A stretch of 64,000 nucleotides of DNA from Chamaecyparis obtusa (Eukaryota; Streptophyta; Pinopsida; Cupressales; Cupressaceae), in the NCBI GenBank assembly GCA_027943335.1, contig BSBK01005650.1:1-64000 (forward strand), read 5' to 3'. Made by a program: the position numbers and the translations under genes. The notes under the pieces were generated by a model. It made no database searches, had not been told where the DNA came from, and saw only the letters and a program-made list of their open reading frames with translations. Shown piece by piece: positions 1 through 12,187 of this stretch; within the stretch, counting starts at the first letter, position 1; every line of letters starts with the position of its first letter.

Positions 1-133
1 TTTGAGTTTCATGACCTTAAGTCCTACACATAATATCTTTGTGAGAAGAATTTATAGGCTTATTAATTCCCAAATTTTAAATACTAAGGGTGTAGGGCCC
101 AAGTCAACTAGCTTTCCCATGGGATTTAAGGTG
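1..133 (+). repeat. Left copy of a duplicated gypsy gag 5' segment
   Basis: This segment is repeated almost letter for letter at 661-792, with one small indel near CCTACACATAAT/CCTACATAAT and another at TAAGGGTG/TAAGAGGTG. Its + strand translation resembles the start of the gag encoded on the minus strand at 12023 (both have a MSF-x-T-x-SPT-x-NI-x-VRR pattern), so both copies derive from a gypsy gag 5' end. The copy touches the window edge and may extend further left. Confidence 0.85.
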
Positions 134-657
<524 letters not shown>

Positions 658-660
658 TTG

Positions 661-2440
661 TTTGAGTTTCATGACCTTAAGTCCTACATAATATCTTTGT
701 GAGAAGAATTTATAGGCTTATTAATTCCCAAATTTTAAATACTAAGAGGTGTAGGGCCCAAGTCAACTAGCTTTCCCATGGGATTTAAGGTGAAAACTCA
801 ATGCCTACACATGAAATATCAAACATTGTAGAGAAAAATTATTCCCATACTTCTCCTAGTGAGGATGAATCCTTGACACAAGTATATCTTAACTAATTGG
901 GAAAGCTTATCAATGACTTGGAAAAGCTTGAATACTGGATAGATCAAGAACACTCAAATGGTGAGGAAATCCCCTTGATTAAAGGAATGAAGATAATTAT
1001 TTAAAATAATGAATATGGTGTGGATGCGTTGTGTGAAATTTCTCATATTATTAACAATAATATCATTCTATAAAAAGTCATACCAAACTCTTAACCTCTC
1101 CAATCCCAAGAACTATGTCGACAATTATATTCCTATACAAACACCATTGCCTAATGGTCCTACTTATACACCACCATCATGGCTATCTCTACACAAAACA
1201 TCAATCCTACATATGTTAGTCTTGTAGGAATCCCTATCAATCAAAATTACTACATTCATCCTTCCTTAAGTGTTTCATGTATTTCCCAATCATCTCCTTT
1301 ACCCACTTACCACAATTTCCTACTTTCGTATTTCGATGATCCATCCATTTCTCACAACATTATACCTCCTTCACAATAAAATATTCCAAGACCAATAAAT
1401 CTATTGAAGCAACCATGAATAACCTACCTCAAAGTATAGCATCCTTGCAATAATAATTGGTTCCATAACCCAATCCATATTTAACATTCTGACTTGTAAT
1501 ATTTCTAACTCACTTTTCCAAGACATCGTTCATGCCACTATCCCTCAATACATGGAAATTCCTCAATTGGAGACCTACAGTGGAAAAGGTGATCCCTTGA
1601 ATCATGTTAAACATTTCAAACCTTATGTAGTGACTTCTCAAATGATCATAGACTTATGGTTAAATTATTTGCTAGAATATTTAAATCTAAGGCATTTCAG
1701 TGGTACTGTTCTTTTTCCTATATTCCATGATGGTTTTTAAGAATTGGATAATGCATTTATACAAAAATTTCAAAATAATGTTGGTCCTCAAATTACTTTG
1801 ACTGATTTGATTCATTGCAAATAAGGAGTTAAAGAAGAAGTGATTAATTTTAATAGTAGATATAAATACTCATATGCTCATTTATTTCTTATCCTATGCT
1901 TGATGTTGATGAGAATTATCATTTTTAATTTAAAAGATGATATTTTAGATAAAAAATAATAATTCAAAAGTTTACTTCCTTTACCCAATTGTGTACAATG
2001 CTTCATAATTATCATCTTCAAGTGAGCCAATTTGAATCATCCACATCAATGGCTCTAATTGATAAGAATGATGTTGCTCAATAATCATTCCAAAAGTTTC
2101 AAAAGATAAATAAATGATTTCTTAAGATTAAGAACAACTCCCCCATATCACAATGTTACAAAAGTGGCAACTATAACATCAGGTGTGGTTCCTTTGTCAT
2201 CAATCTTTAAACCTATGTGTAATTTTATTGCACTTCTGAGTTTTTACATCATATCATGTTTAAGTTGATTATGCTAATTTTTTTAAACTTCCTCCCATCA
2301 AACCTATCAATCCTTCAAAAATCTTGTCATATTCTCATGATTTCAAAGTCTTTTTCCAATATCACCATTGAATTGGTCATGATGCTAAAAGGTGTTATAG
2401 GCTGAAAATCTTATCTAAGATGTTAATGATTCCAATATCA
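661..2440 (+). pseudogene. Decayed Ty3/gypsy gag (plus strand)
   Basis: A heavily mutated gag reading across several frames. The 5' part matches the N-terminus of the gypsy-A gag (minus strand, start at 12023). Around 1552-1740 the frame reads LETYSGKGD, the counterpart of LENYNGKGD in gypsy-A. Near 1785-1825 it reads VGPQITLTDLIHCK, close to gypsy-A's IGPQVSLTDLMHCK. At about 2345-2410 there is an FFQYHH-x-IGHDAKRCYRLK knuckle-like motif matching gypsy-A's FCQYHHQNGHDTDRCYSLK, with a stop where Gln stands in gypsy-A. Many stops and frameshifts make it non-coding. No protease, RT or integrase follows. It is an older relative of gypsy-A in the opposite orientation. Confidence 0.8.
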
Positions 2441-2514
2441 TAACTATTGAGGGTGTTGATATTAAAAGAAAAAAATCCATAGCACCATTTGAGGAAACTA
2501 TTGTGTATGAAATA

Positions 2515-3530
2515 GGCAACAAGAAATTGAGAGGGGGGGAGGGGGGTGAATCAGTTTCTCCCAAAAACACTTAAACCTTCAAACCCTTAAACCCTTAAAA
2601 TATGAAACCATTAATTACTTAAACTCTTATTACTGATTTGTAGAATGTAAATCATGTAAACAAAAATCATAAAACATCAACACCACGTAAAAAAAATAAT
2701 TTAATTATGGAAACCTAAATTAGGGTGAAAACCATGGTGGGGATGAAACCCACAATAAGTCTGATACCTTGTTAGAAGTATAGAATTATTACAATATAGA
2801 GAATGCAAATGTATTTAGGCACACTACCTAGAGTTCACTACTAAATTTTCTTGGGAACCCACCCTAAGGAAGTCTCACTAACTTACAATCATAATTTAGA
2901 CACCAATCTAAGAATTCACGAGCTGTATGATAGCATCTACCTATGTGTTAGTCAGTTCCATTTTAGTACAATTAGATACCTTGCTACAATTATCTCTACC
3001 AAATGTAGATTAGGAACCCATGCTTAGTAGATCTATAAAAGTGCTTCACTAGAAACCTCTTACATCCACAATCCTCCAAAAACTAGTACACACACATGAC
3101 AACTCAAATCAAACCCTAATTCACCATATTTATCAAGAAGTAGGTAAAAAAAACCTAATCCTTAAATTCAACTCTTAGTGCTAAAATAAACCATTAGGAT
3201 CATTGTTCACTTCCAAATTATTCCTTACATTCATCAAGATCACCTTGAGATCATCACCATAATCCTAAAACATTTTACCAATCTCACATAAACCATTTTA
3301 TCAACTTTTGTTGACATGTCGACTAAGGACTCAAAAACATAACTTAAATCCATTGAACTTGGTCACTTGATCAATGTAAGCTACCAAATCATTATACACA
3401 TAATCCTAGATCATCCTAAGGCATCATGAAGCTCAAATAAATAATCAAATCCATCACACACATCAGATCTATCAGCTCCTTATGATAAACATCAAGAACA
3501 CTATTTTGATTACTGGAAAAAAAAGGTTTT
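2515..3530. repeat. Truncated copia-type LTR-like fragment
   Basis: The left end (GAGAGGGGGG...GGTGAATCAGT near 2530) resembles the left terminus of the copia LTR at 5364 (GAGGGGGGTGAATCAGT). The sequence then shows the GGAAACC...GGGTGAAAACCATGG type of text found in the same place in such LTRs. No TG start, partner LTR or target duplication is visible. No coding frame was recognised. The assignment rests only on similarity of the left end. Confidence 0.4.
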
Positions 3531-3719
3531 GAAGGGACCCGAAACCCTTTACAAAAGATCTAAAGGAAAGATCAACACATCAAAAAAGAGGCACATAGCA
3601 ATTGACTACCCAAAAAGGGACTACATAGAAAGCAACAAAAGGGATAGAACACTAGTTGAAAAGACAACAGACAACACAAAAAACCAGCAAAGAAACCAAC
3701 CTAAGCATCCACCTACATA

Positions 3720-5363
3720 ACCTCAGCTTTTTCATCCAGAGTCTTCTCCATTTGGCTTGGATATTGTCCATCTAACCAATGACACTTTTTAGCTCCTCAA
3801 CATTCTTCTTCATAGGTGGAGACTTTTTCTTGTTGCTCCCATGGGTTTTGGAACTGGGGCCTCCACTATCAATCAAGGGAACAATCCTATGATCACTATC
3901 CTCCTCTGGAGCTTTATCCAATAGATTAACCAAGGCTTTGAGGTTGGTGTTGGAGAGCTTCATACTATCCATGCTATGCTAGAGAATATTAGTAAGAGTT
4001 TTGTCCATTTTATCCATTCTTTCATTAATGTCCACAACATGGGTGTTAGAAGTACCATCCTTGAGAAAGGAGTCAACTTTTTCTTGAAGGATGGTGTTAT
4101 TAGCTTCAAGTTTCCTACATTTCAGGTGGAGCCTTTTTATCTCATGGAAGCACCATTTGTTGAATCTAAAGGAGTAGAGAGCCTTGGATTTAGCAGTCTA
4201 AAGAACCCCAGTCGTAAATTCCTCTCTGTCATCAAAGTCTTCAAAAATTAGCTTGATAGAAGATTCTCTAGCTCTCCTCTCATTGGATTCCTTGCTACCC
4301 TCTTGATCTTTGTCCTAAGAATCAAGGGAAACAGGCACATCATGCCTCATGCTAGCAACAAAATCATCCAAGATGGGGACCTCCTCCTTGTGAAAATCCC
4401 TTTCCATTTTGTGCTTCTAAGCATATTGAACAACAGTATCAACAAGATCTTCAAGACTGTGAGAGTTGTGCTCAATAGTACCCTCTGACTTGGCTCCTTC
4501 AACAGCTTTGTTTTTTAGCTCAACCTGATTTTCCTAATTCCTATTCTCCAAGACCTCTTCTTTAGGCACATTATCCTTATTAGTACTCATAGGAGTAGAG
4601 TCTGCATCCCTAGTCTGGGAGTCAGCAATGTCCTTCTGGTGGTCACCATCCTTCACCTGATTTTTCCCCTCAGCCATCTTCTCATTATCCTTATCAGAAT
4701 CCTTACTATTAACCTCCTCCTTACCATCATGGGGAGTAGTCACATCATCAGAATCATCAGTTTCCTCCCTTTCCTTGGTAGGGCTCTGCAAGTTTTTGAT
4801 CTCTTTAGTCTCATACTCCTCAGAATAATCCTCAACATCAGTCTCACCCGAGCAAATTTTCTTTGAGCTGCTACCCATTAAATCATCAGCCTTCCATTTA
4901 GTAGAGCCAGACTTAGGAGTCATAGGGCTCCGTTTATTCTTTCCCGAGGAAGGCATAGAGCTAGGGTTAGGGAAGACTCTCTTGATATACTCATGAATCA
5001 GTAGAATCAAACCCTCATGCTTAATATCTCTCTTAGGGGAAACCTTATGCTCATTAAGACTTTTAACAAGAGAGATATGAAGGTAAAAGGGGATATTAAT
5101 AGTGTCCTTGTACCTGAAATGGTTGAGAAACATGAAATGGTGGGAATGAGCATGAGTAAAGCGACCATCAAGGGTGAAATACTCCATAACCACCTGTAGG
5201 ACGTTGCACCATATCTCCTTGATTTTGAAGACATCAATATAACCATTGGTCCTGACCTTCATGAAATCTAACTACTCTTACTCAGATTTAGGGAACTTTT
5301 TGGAAGCCATATCTGAAATCTTACAATTTCGGTAGAACCTCTGGCCATCATTGGGAATGCCAG
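3720..5363 (-). pseudogene. Second part of a split ORF, unrecognised family, interrupted by the copia element
   Basis: Read on the minus strand from 5363 downward, the frame continues directly from the one that ends at 35150 on the other side of the copia insertion, once one 5 bp target duplication is removed. An early portion (5262-4980) is folded-protein-like, with aromatic and hydrophobic text such as EYFTLDGRFTHAHSHHFM. It is followed by a Ser/Lys/Asp/Glu-rich stretch (4980-4534) and a charged, possibly coiled-coil tail down to about 3770. Stops occur near 5285-5280 (two), 4533, 4419, 4317, 4199 and 3975, so it is not translatable. I do not recognise the family. The overall style, an N-terminal globular domain plus a low-complexity charged tail, resembles plant transposon-associated ORFs, but that is only an impression. 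Confidence 0.6.
5359..5363. other. Target-site duplication of the copia element, left copy
   Basis: GCCAG directly abuts the LTR start TGTTAG. The right copy at 35150-35154 is GCTAG, one transition away. Removing one copy restores a continuous reading frame in the interrupted ORF, which supports the boundary independently. Confidence 0.85.
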
Positions 5364-5897
5364 TGTTAGAATAACTAAGAGGGGGGTGAATCAGTTATCC
5401 ACAATCCCAAATCAAAATGTATAATCCAAAAACAAATTACTTAAACTTTTGTAGCTCGGTAACATGAGATATTATACTGTCTGTGCTTTTACCGATTACC
5501 AGTCAATAACATATAATGATTACCGATCAAATCCAACATGCAACATATAAAGTATGATAACAAACAACCACCACAATGAACACATAACATAAGAGATTTA
5601 ACATGGAAACCCTGTGAAGGGAAAAACCGTCTGGGACCGACAACCCAAAAATTGTTCACTCTTCTGAAGTGAGGTCGGTGAAGACCCAACGCTGTTAAAG
5701 GTTACAAACACACTGTAAGGTGTGACCTTGTTAGAGGATTTTAGACCAACTGTTATCATCCAACTAGCATTCACTATGGGGTTGACAAGATAACAAATGT
5801 ACATTCTATGAATGACATTACAAGACTTACAAGTCCACTCTGTTAAGAGATTTCTCTATTTACAATGGTTAAAATGTAACAATAGTTGATCTGATTA
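5364..5897 (-). repeat. Copia left (3') LTR, outer part
   Basis: Starts TGTTAGAATAACT and closely matches 19550-19754 and then 33873 onward. It is interrupted at 5897 by gypsy-A after LTR base 534. The last five bases (GATTA) are the target duplication of gypsy-A. Confidence 0.95.
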
Positions 5898-7544
5898 TGA
5901 ATAGAAGTAATTAGGAATCACCACTATTTGTGTATGTTTGTGGGGAAAATGCAAGATTCACTCCTAAATCCAAATTCCCAAAGGAGAGATCCAATTTGAT
6001 CAACCAAGAGGTTAATACACAATCAAATCAATCTATGAAGAATATGAAGGAGAGAGAGAAATCCTATACTTCCCTATAGTTGGATTAAGCTTGAAATCTG
6101 AAATAATTGAAGTCCAAATACTAACCTTGAATTAGGGCAGATCTGGAAAATGCCAAATTCTGGCTTCTGTATGAACTTTTTGAAGATTCTATCACCTGTT
6201 CTGGATTGGAAATGTCAAGGCAGACAAAACCCAGAAATCTTTTCTCCAAATTCACATAAGTTGACTTTGACCTTTTAAAAGGTCAAAGACCACATTATTT
6301 ATTTGAAGTCCGATTCCAATTCTGTTCGCAGATCCTGAAAGATTCCTGAAAAGGGTATCCGAATTAACTCTCAGATCTAAGATTTCACACCTGTACCTAC
6401 AAGAAAATGGGGGGTTTTTGGTTGTATGGGGGGGGGGGGGGGGGGGGGGGGGGGTTGCCTTGGTCAAACCCCAATTTAGGAATTAACCTTGAAATTGAAT
6501 TGAAATATATTATGCATAAATAAAGTAATTGAAACAAATCACCTCGCTTATGTTGAAGTCCTTGTAGAGGATTTGAATCCTCAAATCCACAAGTAAGAAT
6601 GCTTCAATGAATGTAGGATGTCTCCAATCAATGGTATTTTGATCTTCAACACCAATCTTAATTTGATCTTTGCATATGAGAATGTTTGAATGAATGGAGA
6701 AGGATGAATCTTCAAGGGGGCTCCAAAGAGATTGAATCCTTCAATATTTAACAATGGAACTCCTTGATGGATGAATACTTGAACACTTGAATGCTTGAAG
6801 ACTTGCTTGCACTTGAGAGCTCTAGATACTTGATTGATAAAACTTGATGTGAAAATGAGAGAGGAAGGCCTCCTTTTATAGTGATCTAGGGAACACTCCT
6901 CTAGATGGGCCACCTTAAAGAATTAAATCCCAATTAGGTCCTCACCTTTACAAAATATACCTTGATTAAATACAATTAAAGGATTTACCGTTTTGAAGCC
7001 CGAAACAGTCGACCCGAAAGCGGAGAAATAACTTTCCCAAAAGCTAAACTGCCCACATTTGAAATTTGAAACTCTGGCGGGAAGAGGTCAAGGCTGAGGT
7101 TGACCCTAACCTAGTCAAGCTTGAGGTTGACCCTGATCTAGTTAGGCTCGAGGTCAACTTTGACCTCAAACCCTAACTTTGTCAAGATTTGCGGTAGAGG
7201 TTCCAAGAGATGCCAGAAACTTAGAAATTGATATCTGAACAGGACCTAGTGTCAAGAACAGATAGAAAATCCTCTGTTTGATGTGATGAAGGACTAGGAG
7301 GTCTCATTTCTAAACCCTACCTAGAAAATAGAGCCATAAAAGAAGGAAAATTAGGAAAGTCCTTAAGACCTTAACCCTAATTTCACCTAGAATGAAGAAA
7401 TCAAGTGCGGAGAAGAAGTGGAAAGCGGGGAGAAAGCCAAATACATGCAAAGACCTAATCAAGGTGCTTAACATGACCTCAAATCACTTACTCAGAGGGC
7501 TAAACACTCTTATCATGGAAGTGCTTCCATTTTAAGACGATACA
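5898..7544 (-). repeat. Gypsy-A 3' LTR
   Basis: Near-identical to 12188-13800. It is 34 bp longer, mainly from a longer G run (6428-6454, 27 G against 17 G) and an extra copy of a GTTGACCCT...GGTTGACC-type segment near 7080-7160. By eye divergence is a few percent, mostly transitions. Confidence 0.95.
6428..6454. repeat. Poly-G tract (27 G) in the gypsy-A 3' LTR
   Basis: An uninterrupted run of 27 G. The equivalent site in the 5' LTR (12718-12734) has 17. The difference reflects replication slippage or a sequencing/assembly length error in a homopolymer. Confidence 0.9.
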
Positions 7545-8768
7545 TTAAGCCCCCACTTTAGCAAGAGTATGGACTCGATGCAAACTCTTGGTAAAGGAGA
7601 TAAAAATAACAAGATAATCTTATCGTAATCTAAGGGACAAAGAGAAATCCCAAGCCCCCAGGGACTCAAGTCTTCATTGACTCTTAAATCACAGATAAGA
7701 GAGACATCTCTAAAGAGAGAAAGAAAAAGTATGATTACCTCACCCAATGAGAACTTATGTCCCATTGTGAACCACACAGGAAAAAGGTGCAACTCGAAAG
7801 ATGGAATTGAGCCGCCTAGTGAATGTGGCTACTCACTAGTCAACCCATCAAGGATTTATCCTTAGGAATATTCTATTCCATAAGAATAAAACCAAAAATA
7901 AAAAACAAAAGAGATCCAGTCTTAAGGACACTTCTGACCTTAAGGGATCACAATATATGTGTATTTGAAACTGGAGGGATCAAGAGATCCTAATAAAAAT
8001 CCATACTTTAAGGATTAGTTCTTAATCCAAAAAGAAAGATTGAAAAGTAAATTTAAAGTGCATGTCTTCCTCAGGATTTAGCAACTTATGTGCGTTACCT
8101 TTAGAAGATTTAGCATGTTTTGAATTTTTTTCATAAGTGCGTATGTGTAATAAGTGAGCAGAGCGTATGCCCCCACATTAAAGGCATTGCTGACACTTTA
8201 ACAAGAGCAATGGCTTTAACATAAACATAAACAACTCCACTGATTATGTTTCAACGTTGAGATGCCCCCAGATGAAGACAAATCAAGGGAAATAACACAG
8301 AAACATACAAAGAACACGGAAGGGATCTACCTAGCATGGGGTCAGTATGATCATAAGATAATATATATATGATATTATTGCAAATGAATTGACATCATTC
8401 CCAAAAGGAAGTAGAACTACAATCACAAAGGAGGAAAGATCACATAAGATATATGAAGAAGAATCTTTTCAGACCATGACATGGAGACCAAAAAGATTTA
8501 GTGCTACCATATCTCAAATCCAAGCAGATTACACAAGGAAACATTTACAAACAATAGCATAGTTACAACATAACATTGAACAACACATAGAAGAATAGAG
8601 ATACATATAGAGGAATTTGAACAATAGTTTCAATTCCTTCATCACCTTGTACCAACTAAGTAACAAGGATCGTATAAAAGAATCTAACAACATTTAGCAA
8701 TCACATTACAGGAGAAGCACAGTACAGAAGGCAAACACACAAAAAAACTACCATGAAGGACAAGCCAA
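7545..8768 (-). other. Gypsy-A interior without recognised coding, including the polypurine tract
   Basis: Directly next to the 3' LTR the minus strand reads AAAGTGGGGGCTTAATG (7545-7561), a typical polypurine tract for plus-strand priming. The remaining 1.2 kb up to the protease-like frame has only short frames with no family signature. A second CCCCCA-rich spot near 8170-8176 (GCCCCCACATTAAAG) resembles the polypurine-tract sequence and may be a decayed duplicate of it. Confidence 0.7.
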
Positions 8769-11700
8769 TCAAGCGTGCCACCTACTTTCCCCATCTTGTT
8801 GTATATCATTTAGGGTAGGTGGGTAACTTGCAAGAGGGACTATATCCAACACAGTAGGAATGATAGCCAGTTCCAAACAAGGATCCTCTTGAGAATCACT
8901 ATGTTTGATACTAGGTGTAAGAGTTAATTGAGATGAAAGCATATTTGGTGAATCAATGTCAATGCCAATACTCTCATATTCATCAGTATCATCAAGAGTA
9001 TCTTCATCATCCAAATTAATCAAAATAGGATCTAAGATACGAATAGAATCATCATAATCATGCATGTGAACATCATTATTAGTAACAACATTATGCATAG
9101 GTGTATCCACAGAAAGTAGAGATCTTTTAGCTTTAGCATGAGCACGATGCTTTTTACGATGTTCATTAGCAGATCGGTTATGTTTTGATTTATTTGAAAT
9201 AGGTTGAGAACTAGGAGGAACAATCACAGGATCCTTCATAGGTTCTGTAGGAAGATAAATAGGATTATCAACCATAGGAGGAGCAATCATAGGATCTTTG
9301 ATAGATTTAGTAGGAGGAACTTGATTAATAGAACAAGAAGCCATAGTTGAAGGAGGTATCGAAGGTGTAGGTAAAAGACCATGATTAAGATCCATAGGAG
9401 GTATGCTTAATTGAAGAATCTTACGATGCTTATAAGCTTGATATGATTGAAAAAGATTATTAGGGCGAGGAGGACATGAATGAGGTAAGGAAGGCCAAAA
9501 GAAATCCAGAGCAGCACAATCTCTAGGCCTAGAAGGTTGATATAGACTATGATTGATCATCTTCACTTCGCCATAATGAATGAACTTAAGACACTTATGT
9601 ATAGGTGAAGCAACAACATGCATGGTAGTTAACCAAGGCAAACCTAGCTTAACTTGAAATTGATCAGAAGTAGGAACCACAACAAAGGTAGTGTTCACAA
9701 GTTTTCCAAAAAGTTCAACCGGTAAAGTAATAGAACCAAATGAGGGATAAAGAAAACCATTACAAGTTTGAATCCACACATTTGATGTATCATAGAAGTC
9801 ACATTGTAAGCTTTTCATAAAAAAAATTTCTTCAATGATAACATTGACTAAGGAGGTAGGATCAACAAGACAACCACGAGTAGGTATCTGAGCAACCCTA
9901 GCAGCAATGTAAAGGGGCCATTAGGAGCCTTAATAATCTCAGAGTCATCAAAGGTAATAAAAAGTTCTCGAGGTCTTTTATTCTTGAATTGTTGTCAAGG
10001 TTTAGGTTGAGGTTTCACTTTAGTTTTAGGTTTAACTTGAGGTTGAGATTGAACTTGAGGTGAAGGTTGAGGTTGAATTGGAGATTGAGATGGAGATATA
10101 GAGAGATCAACATGCTCCACTTGATTAACAACATGAGTAAGATCATCCATCTTGGAATCATACAGAAGTTCCTGAGCAGATGGTTAAGCAATAGTATTAG
10201 TATCATGCATAGGTAAGGGATTCATATAGATTTGAAGGTTCTAATTAGGAGGAGAGACAGATTGATTCCCACTACTATCTAGATTATCAACAGATAAAGC
10301 TTTAGCATCAATCTTGGACCTTATGTTTTAAAGAATAACATCTATCAGTATCATGACCATTTTGATGATGATATTGACAAAAAGCATTTTGATCAAAAGA
10401 TTTAGATGCAATCGTAGTAGGTAAAAGAGGTCGAATAGGAGGTAAAGTAATCATATTAGTAGCTAACAACCTATTCATAATAGCGTGTAAAGTTTCAAAA
10501 AGAGGAGTAAACGTATGATTTAATTGAAAAGTAGTGGATGCAGAAGTGACATTATGAGATGCAACAACAACCTGATCAGCAACTGCATTCGCTCGTTTGT
10601 TTATCTTGACATAATTATTGAATTTTTGAAACTTGTTTGGATTAGGAGCAGCATCACTCTTATCAATGGGAACAAGAGCCATTAGAGTGTTGCTCTCAAA
10701 CTGACTCACTTGTAATTGATAATGATGAAGCCCTGCACAAAGTTGTTGAAAAGAGGTAAATTCAGTAAGCAGAATCTTATCTCTAATATCCTTTTGCAAA
10801 TTTGAAATAAACATACGTTGAATATCAATATCAAGAACAGGATAAGAAATCTGAGCATGCAAATGCTTAAATCTACCAATAAATTTAGTTAACTTTTCTT
10901 TAGCACTTTGTTTACAATGCATTAAATCAGTCAAAGACACTTGCGGGCCAATACTATTTTGAAATTGTTGAATAAAGTCATTAGCAAGTTGTGGAAAGGA
11001 ATCAATTGAATAAGGAGGCAAGGAACAATACCATTGTAAGGCCTTGTCATGAAAGGTTCGAGCAAACAGTTTGGCTAAAATCCTATGGTCATGAGCATAA
11101 TCACTACAAAGGATTTGGAATGTTTTAACATGATGAACATGATCTCCTTTTCCATTATAATTCTCAAGATGAGGCATATCGACTTGCTAAGGAACAGGAG
11201 TTCGGATAATATCCCGGGACAAAGGACTTCCCATGTCACATGTAGGAATACTAAACTTGTTTTGAGTTAAGGAAGCAAGTTGTTGTTGCAAGGATGATAT
11301 AGTTTGAGCCAAACTGATGATGGTGGAATCATTAGAGGAAATAGGAGGAGTAGAAAAATTAGACACACTAGGTAAAGTGTAAGAAGCTATAGGAATAGAA
11401 GACACAACTGGAGGAACATTAGGAACTACAGTTGGAAGCAGAGTGGAATAAGTGAAAGGAACACTATGATATGAAGGTTGTGATGTAGGAAGGGACATGG
11501 GAGGAACACTCATAGGAACAGAGGGAATCATCACAGTCACCAAAGGAGGAGTATAGATAGGAATACTAGGTAAAGGATTAGAAGGAGGTTCAACACTAGT
11601 GATAGGAGTAGTGAAACCTAAATCTTGAGCCTCTTGAGTTAAAGGTTTAACATTGGAATGCACAAGATGAGTAATACCATGCAAGAGGTTAACACCTTGA

Positions 11701-12023
11701 TCACTATCATGGAGAACTTTCTTAAGAGCCTCTATACCTTGAATAGAATCGTGACCATGGTTTTCTTGAAGAAGCCAATTACCCATTTTATCAAGTTCAA
11801 TGGAAAGTTTTTGGACTTGTTCAGGATGAACCCTTAAAGCATCATCCTCATCATGAGATGAGTGAGAAGAGTTCTGCTCCATAATAGGATTAGAATCATG
11901 AAGAATCAAGTTATCATCGAGGATCCTAAGGAAAGGAGAAGATTTAGGCTCAAAGGCACCCATGAGTCTATGACTTCTTCTAACCGGAATGTTATAAGTA
12001 GGACTAGTGGTAGTAAAGCTCAT
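8769..12023 (-). pseudogene. Gypsy-A gag-protease polyprotein, broken
   Basis: Starts at ATG 12023, 165 bp inside the 5' LTR. The first 278 codons are Pro/Ser/Thr-rich. A TAG at 11187-11189 separates them from the gag core (11177-10308), which has LENYNGKGD, a W-Y-x-L-P-P-Y stretch, and a C-x-Y-H-x3-G-H-x4-C knuckle near codon 560. A frameshift near 10308 leads into a Gln/Pro/Lys-rich linker (10300-10000) with TAG, TAA and TGA stops. A further frameshift precedes the protease-like part: TRGCLVDPTSLVNVI near 9880-9840, where D-S/T-G is expected, then PVELFG and KLGLPWLTTMHVVASP, typical of gypsy aspartic proteases. The tail to 8769 is charged and unrecognised. The D-P-T in place of D-T-G suggests a protease that would not cleave, if it ever did. 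Confidence 0.85.
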
Positions 12024-12171
12024 AAACCAATATAATGCAAATGAACTAAACTAAAAACACATAAAGCATGAATATGAAATCTAATTAGCATGCAAGATCA
12101 ATCACAAAGGACAAGTCTAATACTAACAAGATAAAAGAAAATCTAACACCAAAAAGAAAGAGAGTAAGCTA

Positions 12172-12184
12172 GTTGGGTTCACCA
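12172..12184 (-). other. Gypsy-A primer-binding site
   Basis: Three bases inside the 5' LTR the minus strand reads TGGTGAACCCAAC, starting with the TGG expected for pairing with a tRNA CCA end. I could not match it to a particular tRNA. Confidence 0.55.
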
Positions 12185-12187
12185 AAA

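Noticed and set aside
6581..6913. 110-codon frame present in both gypsy-A LTRs (also 12862-13194)
   Set aside because: Shared because LTRs are copies. No family signature, no regulatory or codon evidence for expression.
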